Shown here: positions 1-6,775 of the stretch, one piece after another
Layout: every line of letters begins with the position of its first letter
Numbering within the stretch: the first letter of the stretch is position 1
NCBI GenBank assembly: GCA_964480945.1
Contig: CAYZRX010000029.1
Coordinates: 1 to 38,719 of the forward strand
From: VGWB01 sp964480945
GTDB lineage: Bacteria > Bacteroidota > Ignavibacteria > UBA10030
DNA: 38,719 nt
Direction of reading: 5' to 3'
Program-made: the position numbers and the translations under genes
Notes under the pieces: model-generated
Database searches by the model: none
What the model was told of the DNA's origin: nothing
What the model saw: only the letters and a program-made list of their open reading frames with translations

Positions 1-60
1 TTGCATGTGTTAGGCACGCCGCCAGCGTTCGTCCTGAGCCAGGATCAAACTCTCCGTTGT
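1..60 (-). rRNA. rrs: 16S ribosomal RNA, 5' end (partial)
   Basis: Read on the minus strand, positions 53 to 1 carry the universal 16S start (AGAGTTTGATCCTGGCTCAG), followed by the conserved helix ending in CTAACACATGCAA. The mature 5' end is placed near 60 by analogy with E. coli, where seven bases precede AGAGTTTG. The rest of the gene lies beyond the left edge. The stretch GACGAACGCTGGCGGCGTG differs from the usual Bacteroidia form and fits Chlorobi/Ignavibacteria-like or other phyla, but it is too short for firm placement. Confidence 0.97.
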
Positions 61-300
61 AAGTTTTACCTTCAACTTCAAGTTTGAAGAATGGCTTCAT
101 TGAATCGCATTCGATTCAATTGCCAAGGTTCAAAACCCTGTCCAATTGACTCGAGGCTATGCACACTTTTTCAAAGAACAATTGTCATCGTCAAACCTCC
201 CGAAGGCCTGACGATAAAAATGCCCATCTTGCATGGGCATTCTTCTTACTTCAAGATCAAAGAATTCAAGGCGCTCTTTCGCCTTTCCCTTCTTTCAGGG
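61..300 (-). other. rRNA operon leader with hairpins
   Basis: About 240 nt lie between the predicted transcription start near 300 and the 16S 5' end. The leader contains an 8-bp stem-loop at 100-119 (arms 100-107 and 112-119, loop CATT) near the 16S start, which could contribute to the pre-16S processing stalk. It also contains a terminator-like hairpin at 215-241 and a CGTCA/TGACG-armed inverted repeat around 189-213. No coding gene is credible here; the open frames crossing it have no recognisable protein features. Confidence 0.6.
215..241 (-). terminator. terminator-like hairpin in rRNA leader
   Basis: On the minus strand the arms AATGCCCAT and ATGGGCATT (241-233 and 227-219) form a 9-bp stem with a 5-nt loop, followed directly by TTTTA. 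That is the layout of an intrinsic terminator. It sits about 60 nt downstream of the predicted rRNA start, and no minus-strand gene ends upstream of it. It is therefore either an attenuator or antitermination-controlled element of the rRNA leader, or a relic. Confidence 0.55.
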
Positions 301-306
301 CTTATT

Positions 307-335
307 AATATAACACCCGCGAACCCGAAAGTCAA
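307..335 (-). promoter_or_regulatory. Sigma70-type rRNA promoter
   Basis: The minus strand shows a -35 box TTGACT (335-330), a 17-nt spacer, and a -10 box TATATT (312-307). This is a near-consensus housekeeping promoter pointing into the 16S gene, with a predicted start near position 300. Confidence 0.75.
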
Positions 336-547
336 CACAATTTTCATCTCCCACTCCTTTATTTGCGCACCCACGACTGGTTTTCTTACACCTCCCTGCC
401 TTCGCGTTCGGCGGCCAAAACGTGCCAGATCTCGAAGGCACAAGCCCCCTCCCTCGCCGCCTGATCCCCCCTTTCGAGCCAATTTGCATTGCTTCTCTTA
501 GGCATTTAGCCTAATTTCTTTGCCAGGAAGCACAAAATGGAGGCCTT

Positions 548-1114
548 ATGGTATTCTTTTACGTTCTGCTGGGCGCAGCCATACTGTTCATCTTCTGGGT
601 GGTCTCAAAGTACAACAGCCTGATCACTCTCCGAAATCAGGTCACCAACGGCTGGAAGCAGATTGACGTCCAACTGAAGCGCCGGCACGACCTCATCCCC
701 AACCTCGTCAACACCGTCCGAGGCCAGATGGAGTTTGAGCAAGAGACGCTGACAAGAGTAGTTGAGGCGCGCAATGCAGCGGTCTCCGCCAAGGGCATCG
801 CAGATTCTGCCGCCAAGGAGGACGTGCTGAGCTCCGCCCTGTCGAAGCTCTTTGCCCTTGTCGAGAATTATCCGACCCTTCGGTCGAATGAGAACGTCAA
901 GCAACTTCAAGAGGAACTGACCAGCACAGAGAACAAGATCTCGTTCGCACGCCAGTTTTACAATGACATCGCGACAAAGTTCAACATCGCGCAACAGGTG
1001 TTTCCGGCCAATATTATTGCCTCAATGTTCAGTTTCAAGCCCTCCGAGTTGTTCGAGATCCAAGTTGCAGCAGAACGAGAAGTGCCGGCCGTCAATCTCT
1101 CTCTCAAGAAATAG
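548..1114 (+). CDS. lemA: LemA family protein
   Basis: A 188-residue protein of normal LemA length. One N-terminal transmembrane helix (about residues 2-20) is followed by the family's most conserved block: KYN, then NQV, GWKQIDVQLKRRHDLIPNLV and a VEARNAA stretch near residues 70-80. The rest is the helical bundle typical of LemA, expected outside the cytoplasmic membrane. The ATG at 548 follows a GGAGG ribosome-binding site at 539-543. Its stop lies 11 nt before the M48 protease gene. The lemA/htpX-like pairing recurs in many bacteria and suggests a joint membrane-quality or envelope role, but the biochemical function of LemA is not established. A small inverted repeat (TTAGGC/GCCTAA, 498-514) lies just upstream. 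Confidence 0.95.
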   Translation: MVFFYVLLGAAILFIFWVVSKYNSLITLRNQVTNGWKQIDVQLKRRHDLIPNLVNTVRGQMEFEQETLTRVVEARNAAVSAKGIADSAAKEDVLSSALSKLFALVENYPTLRSNENVKQLQEELTSTENKISFARQFYNDIATKFNIAQQVFPANIIASMFSFKPSELFEIQVAAEREVPAVNLSLKK

Positions 1115-1125
1115 GAACTGGCTTT

Positions 1126-2109
1126 TTGGTTCAGACAAGAAACATCTACGAACAGCAAGCTCACAACAAGAGGCTCACCTTCTTCGTGATGCTCGCGTTC
1201 GTCGCCTTTCTCGGCCTCATCGGACTCGGTTTTGATTCCCTCTATCTCGGAACCGTCAACAGGAGTCTTTTCCTACCCCTGGGTACGTTCACGGCGGTGG
1301 CATTCGGATTTGGATCTGCCATTTGGAGTCTGCGGGGCGGTTCGCGCGCTGTCCTGAACTCCTCCGGTGCCGTTCCGGCCGATCCTGCCAATCCAGCTCA
1401 TCAGCAGCTTCTGAATGTAGTTGAGGAGATGGCCATCGCTTCAGGGTTGCCACGGCCGAGCGTCTATGTCATACCGGATGAAGACCCCAATGCCTTTGCC
1501 ACCGGAAGCAGGCCTGAGACGAGCGCCATCGCTGTGACGCAAGGATTGCTGGACACACTCACACGCGAGGAACTTCAAGGCGTCATTGCTCACGAGATGA
1601 GCCACATCCGCAACTATGATGTTCGGCTGATGACCGTCGTCGCAGCACTGCTGGGCGCGATTCTTCTGCTCGCTGATGGGGCACGACGATCTCTCTGGTA
1701 CGGCGGCGGCTCAAGGCGGAAACGAAGCTCGGCAGGCGGCGGAGCTGGCGCCATCCTTCTTGTGGTGTGGATCCTTGGCGTTATCCTTGCACCCGTCATC
1801 GGTCAGATCATAGCGATGGCAGTTTCGCGCAAACGGGAGTATCTGGCCGATGCCTCCGGAGCAGAACTCACACGCAATCCCCTCGGTCTCGCAGGCGCCC
1901 TCAAGAAACTTGAAAGCGCGTCCACACCGACAGCGTCGATCAAGCGCGGCGCTGCTCATCTGTGTATCGTTGATCCGCTGGGAAGAAACGTGAATTCAAA
2001 GGAGGGATTTACAGCGGAGCTGTTTGGCACTCACCCGCCCATAGAGAAACGAATTCTCGCACTGCAGGCGATGGCCTACCAGTACCGGGGTGCTACGACC
2101 GCTGCTTGA
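1126..2109 (+). CDS. M48 family zinc metalloprotease, HtpX-like
   Basis: A 327-residue integral-membrane protease. The zinc site HEMSH places ligands at His156 and His160 with catalytic Glu157. The third ligand is probably Glu238 in the REYLAD motif, where M48 enzymes carry it. Two hydrophobic segments (about residues 18-38 and 44-64) precede the catalytic domain and two more flank the region around 170-225, as in HtpX. The start is TTG at 1126, with AGGAA eight bases upstream overlapping the lemA stop; no better start exists nearby. It is probably cotranscribed with lemA and degrades misfolded membrane proteins. The 3' end overlaps a convergent gene by 17 nt. A basic glycine/serine-rich loop near residues 190-205 breaks the membrane region. 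Confidence 0.92.
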   Translation: MVQTRNIYEQQAHNKRLTFFVMLAFVAFLGLIGLGFDSLYLGTVNRSLFLPLGTFTAVAFGFGSAIWSLRGGSRAVLNSSGAVPADPANPAHQQLLNVVEEMAIASGLPRPSVYVIPDEDPNAFATGSRPETSAIAVTQGLLDTLTREELQGVIAHEMSHIRNYDVRLMTVVAALLGAILLLADGARRSLWYGGGSRRKRSSAGGGAGAILLVVWILGVILAPVIGQIIAMAVSRKREYLADASGAELTRNPLGLAGALKKLESASTPTASIKRGAAHLCIVDPLGRNVNSKEGFTAELFGTHPPIEKRILALQAMAYQYRGATTAA

Positions 2110-2989
2110 GAATGTCTCGCCGAACTTGCTTCTCGAGTCGCAGGTGCTCTTCAGCCGAGATGTGGAACTGGTCGCGGAGCTGGTCGAGCCTTTCGGAATC
2201 CTGCGGTGTGATCGCACCGTCTTTCCAGCTATCGACGATCGCCTGGAGGTAGATCTCGAGTTGGACCTCCTGCTGGATTGTCTCGTGTTCTTGTTGTGAT
2301 ATCTCAAGCGCGCTGCGGAGTGTCGCCAGAAGGTCGGTTTCATCTTGGCTGATCTTGCCGTCCTTCCAGGCTTGTTTGAGCGCCTGCGCGTAGATTTGCA
2401 AATTCTGCTGAACGGTCGCCGAAACCCCCTGGGACGCTCGCTCCGCCTCTTCGGCTTTCTTGCGTTCTTCCTCAGCCTTCTTGCGGGCTTCCTCCGCTTT
2501 CTGCTTCGCTTCTTCTATCCTGCGCCGTTGTTCCTCCGCCCGCCGTTGCCGCTCGGCTTCCTCAGCCAACCGTCTCGCTTCCTCCTCCGCTTTCTTTTTC
2601 GCGAGCATCTCTGCCTGGCGTCTCGCTTCCTCCATCGCCCGCTTGCGCTCATTCTCCTCTTTCAACTTGGCCACTTCTTCAGCTCTGCGCCGCGCCTCTT
2701 CCTCCGCTTTCCTCATCGCTTCTTCTTCCGCCTTGCGACGTGCTTCCTCCGCAGCCTTCCGTCGCGCCTCGTCCTCAGCCCTCCGTTTGGCCTCCTCCTC
2801 GGCCTTTCGCCTCGCTTCCTCCTCCGCCCGCCGAGCCTCTTCCTCAGCCTTTCGCTTTGACTCCACATCAGCCTGAAGGCGAGCTTGCTCCTCCGTGGAG
2901 ACCTGCGGCTCGGTTTTCTTCCTCTTTTGCTCGAGGATCTTTCGCTTCAGCTCTTCGACTTTGCGTCGTTGTTCTTCAATATCAGGCAT
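2093..2989 (-). CDS. Coiled-coil protein with C-terminal tandem helical repeats
   Basis: A 298-residue cytoplasmic protein of unknown function. Residues about 1-195 are almost entirely charged coiled coil built from Ala/Arg/Lys/Glu runs (EEARRKAEEEA and variants, about 20 iterations), so the DNA is low-complexity. Residues about 200-295 hold two ~45-residue repeats, each with Tyr, an AW or SW followed by x-D-G, an I(S/T) step, an LR pair and an IS-x-x-EH step. The same repeat pair occurs in the response-regulator protein at 24468-25769. The D-G-x-I pattern resembles TerB-like or degenerate EF-hand helical modules, but no family assignment is made. The ATG at 2989 lacks a clear ribosome-binding site. 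The last 17 nt overlap the M48 gene tail-to-tail. Confidence 0.8.
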   Translation of the reverse strand: MPDIEEQRRKVEELKRKILEQKRKKTEPQVSTEEQARLQADVESKRKAEEEARRAEEEARRKAEEEAKRRAEDEARRKAAEEARRKAEEEAMRKAEEEARRRAEEVAKLKEENERKRAMEEARRQAEMLAKKKAEEEARRLAEEAERQRRAEEQRRRIEEAKQKAEEARKKAEEERKKAEEAERASQGVSATVQQNLQIYAQALKQAWKDGKISQDETDLLATLRSALEISQQEHETIQQEVQLEIYLQAIVDSWKDGAITPQDSERLDQLRDQFHISAEEHLRLEKQVRRDILKQRS

Positions 2990-3128
2990 AGGGACAGGCA
3001 GCGATGGTCACGATGATGTGCAGGGCTTAGGCACCCGATTCAAAATTTGCACGCAGAACGGCACAAACCGCCGCAATATATCCTTTTCTGCTTCGAATGT
3101 CAACCTGCCACTTTCGGCAGTTTTCACT

Positions 3129-3156
3129 TTGAAAATACATTCCGGTCAAGTACATT
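3129..3156 (+). promoter_or_regulatory. Candidate promoter of the Yip1 gene
   Basis: TTGAAA, a 16-nt spacer and TACATT form a weak sigma70-like pair 44 nt upstream of the ATG at 3200. The region 2990-3199 otherwise shows no gene. Confidence 0.3.
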
Positions 3157-3199
3157 TCAGTGCACCAGCGCACATTCCCACCAATCTCTGGAGGCCGAA

Positions 3200-3952
3200 A
3201 TGGAAGAACAACCCGTTCCAGCACCGACAATTTCGCTCGGGAATCTCATCGTCAACGTCTTCTCCTCCCCGTCCGAGGCATTCGAGGGTCTTCGAACCTC
3301 GCCTTCGCGGGCCAGCACCTGGGTTCTCCCCCTCATTCTCCTCATCGTCTTCGCCTCCCTCATGAGCTACGTCATGTTTTCGAACGAAACATTGCGGGCG
3401 CAGTTCATGGACTCGCAGAGCCAGAGGCTTCAACAACGAGTTCAATCGGGGCAGATGACGCAGGAGCAGGCAGATCAAGCCATGCAACAGACGGAGCGGA
3501 TGGGAGGGATGATGATCGCGTTCGGGATAATCGGTAGTGTTATCACGATGTCCGTCCTATTCTTCGGCGCCGCTCTCGTTTTTTGGCTTGTCGGAAAACT
3601 TGCGCTGAAGGCGCCGGCCGGTTACGGGAAATATCTGGAGCTGTGGGGCACATCAGAATGGATCGGCTTGCTCGGAGGCATCATCACATTGCTCATGGTC
3701 CTTGGAATGGGCTCGATGTACGCGTCGCCGAGCGCGGCACTTGCCGTCCTCTCAAACTTCAATCCCTCGAATACAGTCGATCGATTGCTCGGGAGCCTGA
3801 ACATCTTTTCAATCTGGCAGGTCATCGTCCTCGGGATCGGTCTCAGCAAGTATGCCGAGAAACCTCTTGGGACGGGCATTGGCTTCGCCGTCGGGCTCTG
3901 GGTCATCTGGGTGCTCATCACAACGTTCGTCCTTGGCGCTTTCATTGCCTGA
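3200..3952 (+). CDS. Yip1-domain membrane protein
   Basis: A 250-residue multi-pass membrane protein with the layout of bacterial YIP1-family proteins. A short N-terminal segment contains a PSEAFEGL motif, equivalent to the P-x-x-x-F motif common just before the first membrane helix. Five hydrophobic segments follow, and a Gln-rich soluble hairpin (about residues 60-105, with RLQQRVQSG and QMTQEQAD) lies between the first and second. The start was set at 3200 rather than the longer open frame from 3047, because GGAGG at 3190-3194 sits at ideal distance and the upstream residues look non-coding. No function is known for bacterial members; a membrane-organising role is only suggested by eukaryotic Yip1. 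It stands alone between the coiled-coil gene and the lysine-rich gene. Confidence 0.85.
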   Translation: MEEQPVPAPTISLGNLIVNVFSSPSEAFEGLRTSPSRASTWVLPLILLIVFASLMSYVMFSNETLRAQFMDSQSQRLQQRVQSGQMTQEQADQAMQQTERMGGMMIAFGIIGSVITMSVLFFGAALVFWLVGKLALKAPAGYGKYLELWGTSEWIGLLGGIITLLMVLGMGSMYASPSAALAVLSNFNPSNTVDRLLGSLNIFSIWQVIVLGIGLSKYAEKPLGTGIGFAVGLWVIWVLITTFVLGAFIA

Positions 3953-4013
3953 TTTCTCTTGACTCGAGACCCCGTCCTCGCTCGCAATTAACAAAATTTA
4001 ATTGCCTGCGAAA

Positions 4014-4042
4014 TTGATTTTGCGCACTCCGGGCCGTACCAT
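4014..4042 (+). promoter_or_regulatory. Candidate promoter of lysine-rich small gene
   Basis: TTGATT, a 17-nt spacer and TACCAT lie 43 nt upstream of the ATG at 4085. The match to a sigma70 promoter is moderate, supported by the isolated single-gene unit ending in a strong terminator. Confidence 0.35.
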
Positions 4043-4084
4043 ATGGTGTAAAAAAACCCGGTCACAATAACAAGGAAGCAATCT

Positions 4085-4333
4085 ATGAAGAAGTTACTCG
4101 GTGTTGTTGTGCTTCTTCTCGCCTTCGTCGCCGTCCAGGGTGTCGTCGCCCAGGAAAAGAAGACTGTGAAAACGGAAAAGAAGGCCCAGATGATGGAGAA
4201 GCAGGGCGCAAAGATGGAAAAGGCGGGCGCCAAAGTGGAGAAGAAGGGTGCGATGATCGAAAAGAAGGGCGCAAAAGTGGGGAAGAAGGGCGCAAAGACG
4301 GTGAAGAAGGTTCAGAAGAAAGAGGGGATGTAG
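4085..4333 (+). CDS. Small exported lysine-rich repeat protein
   Basis: An 82-residue precursor. Residues 1-23 form a clear Sec signal peptide (MKK, hydrophobic core, cleavage after VVAQ). The mature part, about 59 residues, is almost only Lys, Glu, Gly, Ala, Val and Met, built from an imprecise 7-8-residue repeat (KKGAKVE, KAGAKME and variants, about six copies). It is highly basic and probably an amphipathic helix; a surface- or polyanion-binding role is possible but unproven. AAGGAAG sits upstream of the ATG. It is a monocistronic unit with a plausible promoter and an excellent terminator at 4371-4400, which argues that this low-complexity frame is a real expressed gene. No family is recognised. 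Confidence 0.8.
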   Translation: MKKLLGVVVLLLAFVAVQGVVAQEKKTVKTEKKAQMMEKQGAKMEKAGAKVEKKGAMIEKKGAKVGKKGAKTVKKVQKKEGM

Positions 4334-4370
4334 CGGTTCGTTCCCATTCAGATTCATTGTTCTTATGAAA

Positions 4371-4400
4371 AGCGAGGGTTTCAATCCTCGCTTTTTTTTT
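4371..4400 (+). terminator. Intrinsic terminator of lysine-rich gene
   Basis: AGCGAGG (4371-4377) pairs with CCTCGCT (4386-4392) across an 8-nt loop, followed by an unbroken run of nine T (4392-4400). Confidence 0.9.
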
Positions 4401-4410
4401 CCGTCGAGAG

Positions 4411-4659
4411 ATGGCTTCAGGCGCTCGCGGGCCCGGCCAACCGGCATGTGCGACAGCCTGCGCAAAGGCAGGCGGCGCATCGGGTATCCTTGCACCCGAT
4501 GGCAAATTGTATGTCTCCGTGCTTCCAGACGATCACAAGCACAATCCCAACTACCTTCTTGTGGACCATATCGCCCAGACGGTCGAAGTAGAAGGGTTCG
4601 TGTGGTCAAAAGACGGGGTGAACGGGATGACGATCTTGAGCGTTGCGATTGCCAAGTGA
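4411..4659 (+). pseudogene. Probable 5'-truncated cysteine-motif exported protein
   Basis: An 82-residue open frame. From about residue 12 it resembles the C-terminal part of small exported bacterial proteins with an (H)xACAxxCAKxG motif, a GIL step, an xDGKLYV strand, an LVDxIAxTVxVxG strand and a final KDG turn. Members I recall carry a signal peptide and a further conserved Cys-containing N-terminal block, both absent here. The frame closes at a stop at 4366, and the ATG begins only 10 nt after the preceding gene's terminator with no ribosome-binding site. The simplest reading is a gene that lost its promoter and 5' end by deletion. It could instead be a short genuine cytoplasmic protein. 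Family recall is from memory and needs a search. Confidence 0.55.
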
Positions 4660-4712
4660 GAACCTTCCGAAGGTCTCGACGGTGCAATCAGAACCTTCGG
4701 AAGGCTCAGAAA
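4658..4712. repeat. Two palindromic GAACCTTCGGAAGGTTC-type repeats
   Basis: Two near-perfect palindromes lie side by side: GAGAACCTTCCGAAGGTCTC (4658-4677) and AGAACCTTCGGAAGGCTCAG (4690-4709). They sit between the truncated gene and the convergent channel gene. A third copy pair lies inside copA (36867-36899). They look like a short dispersed palindromic element and could also act as a bidirectional terminator stem here, although no T-run follows. Confidence 0.7.
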
Positions 4713-4718
4713 AGCGTG

Positions 4719-5714
4719 TCAGGAGTGGCTGAGGGCCGCGCGCACTGTCTGCAGTTGTTCAGGGCTGCCCATCATAACGAGGGTATCGCCAGCATTGAGA
4801 ACCACGCTGGGCAGGGGGTTGAATCGGAAGGCGTTCCCCTGTTTGACCGAAAGCACCAGGACACCGGCCTTCGCAAAGACGTCGCAGGTACCGAGTGGTT
4901 TGTCGACATATCGTGACTGGGCCCCGACCCGCACGTCCTCCACGCGGAGTGCCGAGCTCTCACGGAGCATCGTATCAAGGAAATTGGTGGTCTCGGGGCG
5001 CACCATCTCGGAGACCATCCTCAATCCGCCGATGAAGTCCGAGGAAATGGCCGCGCTCGCACCGCTCCGCAGAAATTTGTCTCGTGACGAGACCTCATCG
5101 ATTTTCGCGATGATGCGCAGCGTGGGATTCAGGCCTCTCGCCGTGATAACCACGAACAGATTGTCCCTGTCGGTCGGCAGCGTCGTGATCAACCCTTCCG
5201 CGCGCTTGATCCCGGCTGAAACAAGCGAAGCGTCACTCGTCGCATCCCCCTCGACGACGAAGATGCCTTTCTCTGCGAGCTTGTTCACTTTCGCGAGATC
5301 CTTCTCCACGACAACCGCGGGCCGGCGCGTTCGGAACAACTCTTCGAGAACGTAATACCCCGTGTTACCCCATCCACAGATGATGTAGTGTTTCGATAGC
5401 TTGTTGATCGTTCGGTGCATTCGGCGTCTCCTTAAGATACCGCTCATCTCACCTTCAACGATGAACGTCGTGAGCTCCGTGATGCCGTACAAGATGATGC
5501 CCATCCCTCCCAGGATCAGCAGCAGGGTAAACGCACGGCCTGCTGTCGAGAGGGGATGCGTCTCACCGTAGCCGACCGTCGCGAGCGTAATGACCGTCAT
5601 ATACAGGGCATCAAAGATTGGCCATCCTTCGATGAGATGATAGCCGAGCACGCCGACCAGCAAGATGAGGCCGAGAAGAGCGACGATGCGTAATGCTTCT
5701 TTCAGAGGATTCAT
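4719..5714 (-). CDS. Two-TM potassium channel with RCK (TrkA-N/TrkA-C) domains
   Basis: A 331-residue MthK-like K+ channel. Helix 1 (about residues 8-26), a pore helix, selectivity filter TVGYG (residues 46-50) and helix 2 (about 60-84) are followed by the cytoplasmic RCK domain. That domain has a Rossmann nucleotide loop GWGNTG (114-119), an acidic residue after VVVEKD, and a VEGDATSD segment. A TrkA-C domain fills about residues 250-331. Family knowledge: four subunits gate K+ flux in response to ligand or Ca2+ bound by the RCK ring. Which ligand is used cannot be read from the sequence. The first ATG lacks a visible ribosome-binding site, but the N-terminus fits a channel well. It is a single gene, convergent with the upstream fragment. 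Confidence 0.93.
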   Translation of the reverse strand: MNPLKEALRIVALLGLILLVGVLGYHLIEGWPIFDALYMTVITLATVGYGETHPLSTAGRAFTLLLILGGMGIILYGITELTTFIVEGEMSGILRRRRMHRTINKLSKHYIICGWGNTGYYVLEELFRTRRPAVVVEKDLAKVNKLAEKGIFVVEGDATSDASLVSAGIKRAEGLITTLPTDRDNLFVVITARGLNPTLRIIAKIDEVSSRDKFLRSGASAAISSDFIGGLRMVSEMVRPETTNFLDTMLRESSALRVEDVRVGAQSRYVDKPLGTCDVFAKAGVLVLSVKQGNAFRFNPLPSVVLNAGDTLVMMGSPEQLQTVRAALSHS

Positions 5715-5883
5715 CGTTGATGTGCGAATCCGGTGCGATGCAAATATACGGGAAGAGGTTCAGATGTCAAAGGAGCGGCCCTCGGGTCCTTGCCGGAAGG
5801 GGATCGGGAAGAGGATTCACAGGTGACTCTTGGAGGCAAGGGGGGAAAGAGAATCAAAGCGAGCCCTGGCGATGGAACCCATC

Positions 5884-6594
5884 CTAGCGCAACCGGGGCA
5901 CGAACGAGATGCCGATTGCCACAGCCGTAAGGCCGTCGAACTTCGGCGTGTTTGGCCCGACGAAGTTGGCCACGCCGAGCATGCGCCTCAACTCCGCGAA
6001 TCCTGAGAAGGAGTTACTGATCCGCACATCCAGTCCACCTTTGGCGCTCGGCGCAAGCGCGCCGCTGAAGCGATTGAGATATGACCAGAAGGCGAACGAC
6101 GCGCCGACCCCGACATACGGCCGCACTTGCCCTTCGGCCAGATAGTATGTCATGTCCGCTCCTAGGAACGCGAGACCGATGCTGAAGCGGGGCCTCTGGT
6201 AGTACCCATCGTTGTAGTAATCCGAGAACGGCGAGTATGCTGAAGCAAACTGGCTTGCGAGAGGAACATAGTCACGCTCATCGGTTGGGCCCGATTTGCC
6301 TGCGCGAATGAGCACTCCGCCTATGAGGTCGATCGTCGGCCGCCAGTAGCGATTGGGGGTGTATTGCAGGATGATCATCGGCCCGAATCGGTCCTCGCTG
6401 CTCAAAGCAAAGCTCCCGTAGGCGATCATGCTGGTGAAACTCGATCTGCTCCAAGCGCTCCCTCGGCTCGTCCTCCCTGTTTCACCGCCCGCACCGCTCG
6501 TTGCAGTCGCCAGGCCGACGGAAGCCTCGTCAAGCTGCGCAAAGAGGCTCGAATAGACAAGCAACACAAGAAGGACAGATAAGGACCTTTTCAT
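5884..6594 (-). CDS. Outer-membrane beta-barrel protein, unknown function
   Basis: A 236-residue exported protein. A signal peptide (MKRSLSVLLVLLVYSSLFAQ) is followed by alternating polar/hydrophobic strands typical of small outer-membrane barrels (for example GPMIILQYTPN, RPYVGVGASFAFW, and a final LTAVAIGISFVPRLR). The start is set at 6594, because the longer frame to 6654 would bury the signal peptide. A Ser/Thr/Gly-rich, probably disordered stretch follows the signal. It has the overall shape of OmpA/OmpW-type "outer membrane beta-barrel" proteins without an identifiable ligand. Position 5715-5883, towards the channel gene, shows nothing recognisable. Confidence 0.78.
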   Translation of the reverse strand: MKRSLSVLLVLLVYSSLFAQLDEASVGLATATSGAGGETGRTSRGSAWSRSSFTSMIAYGSFALSSEDRFGPMIILQYTPNRYWRPTIDLIGGVLIRAGKSGPTDERDYVPLASQFASAYSPFSDYYNDGYYQRPRFSIGLAFLGADMTYYLAEGQVRPYVGVGASFAFWSYLNRFSGALAPSAKGGLDVRISNSFSGFAELRRMLGVANFVGPNTPKFDGLTAVAIGISFVPRLR

Positions 6595-6775
6595 GACAAT
6601 AGGTCTCGGCCAAAATTTCTCGTGAGCGACCACGGTTCCACTCAATGATAACAAGGTTCCTCGAGAGTTGCAAGGCTCTTTCGTCTTCCACCTGCCTCGT
6701 CAAACCCGTCGGCAGTCACATCCTCGCCCGCGCCTCGCCGGGGAGGCACGTTCCCTAACCCCGCCAGAAGGACTT

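Noticed and set aside
91..501. 136-residue open frame on the plus strand opposite the rRNA leader
   Set aside because: It covers the rRNA promoter and leader hairpins, has no ribosome-binding site and a composition unlike real genes.
2345..2876. Plus-strand Ser/Phe/Arg-rich frames opposite the coiled-coil gene
   Set aside because: They are reverse frames of the Glu/Ala/Arg/Lys coiled-coil repeats, which give low-complexity antisense translations.
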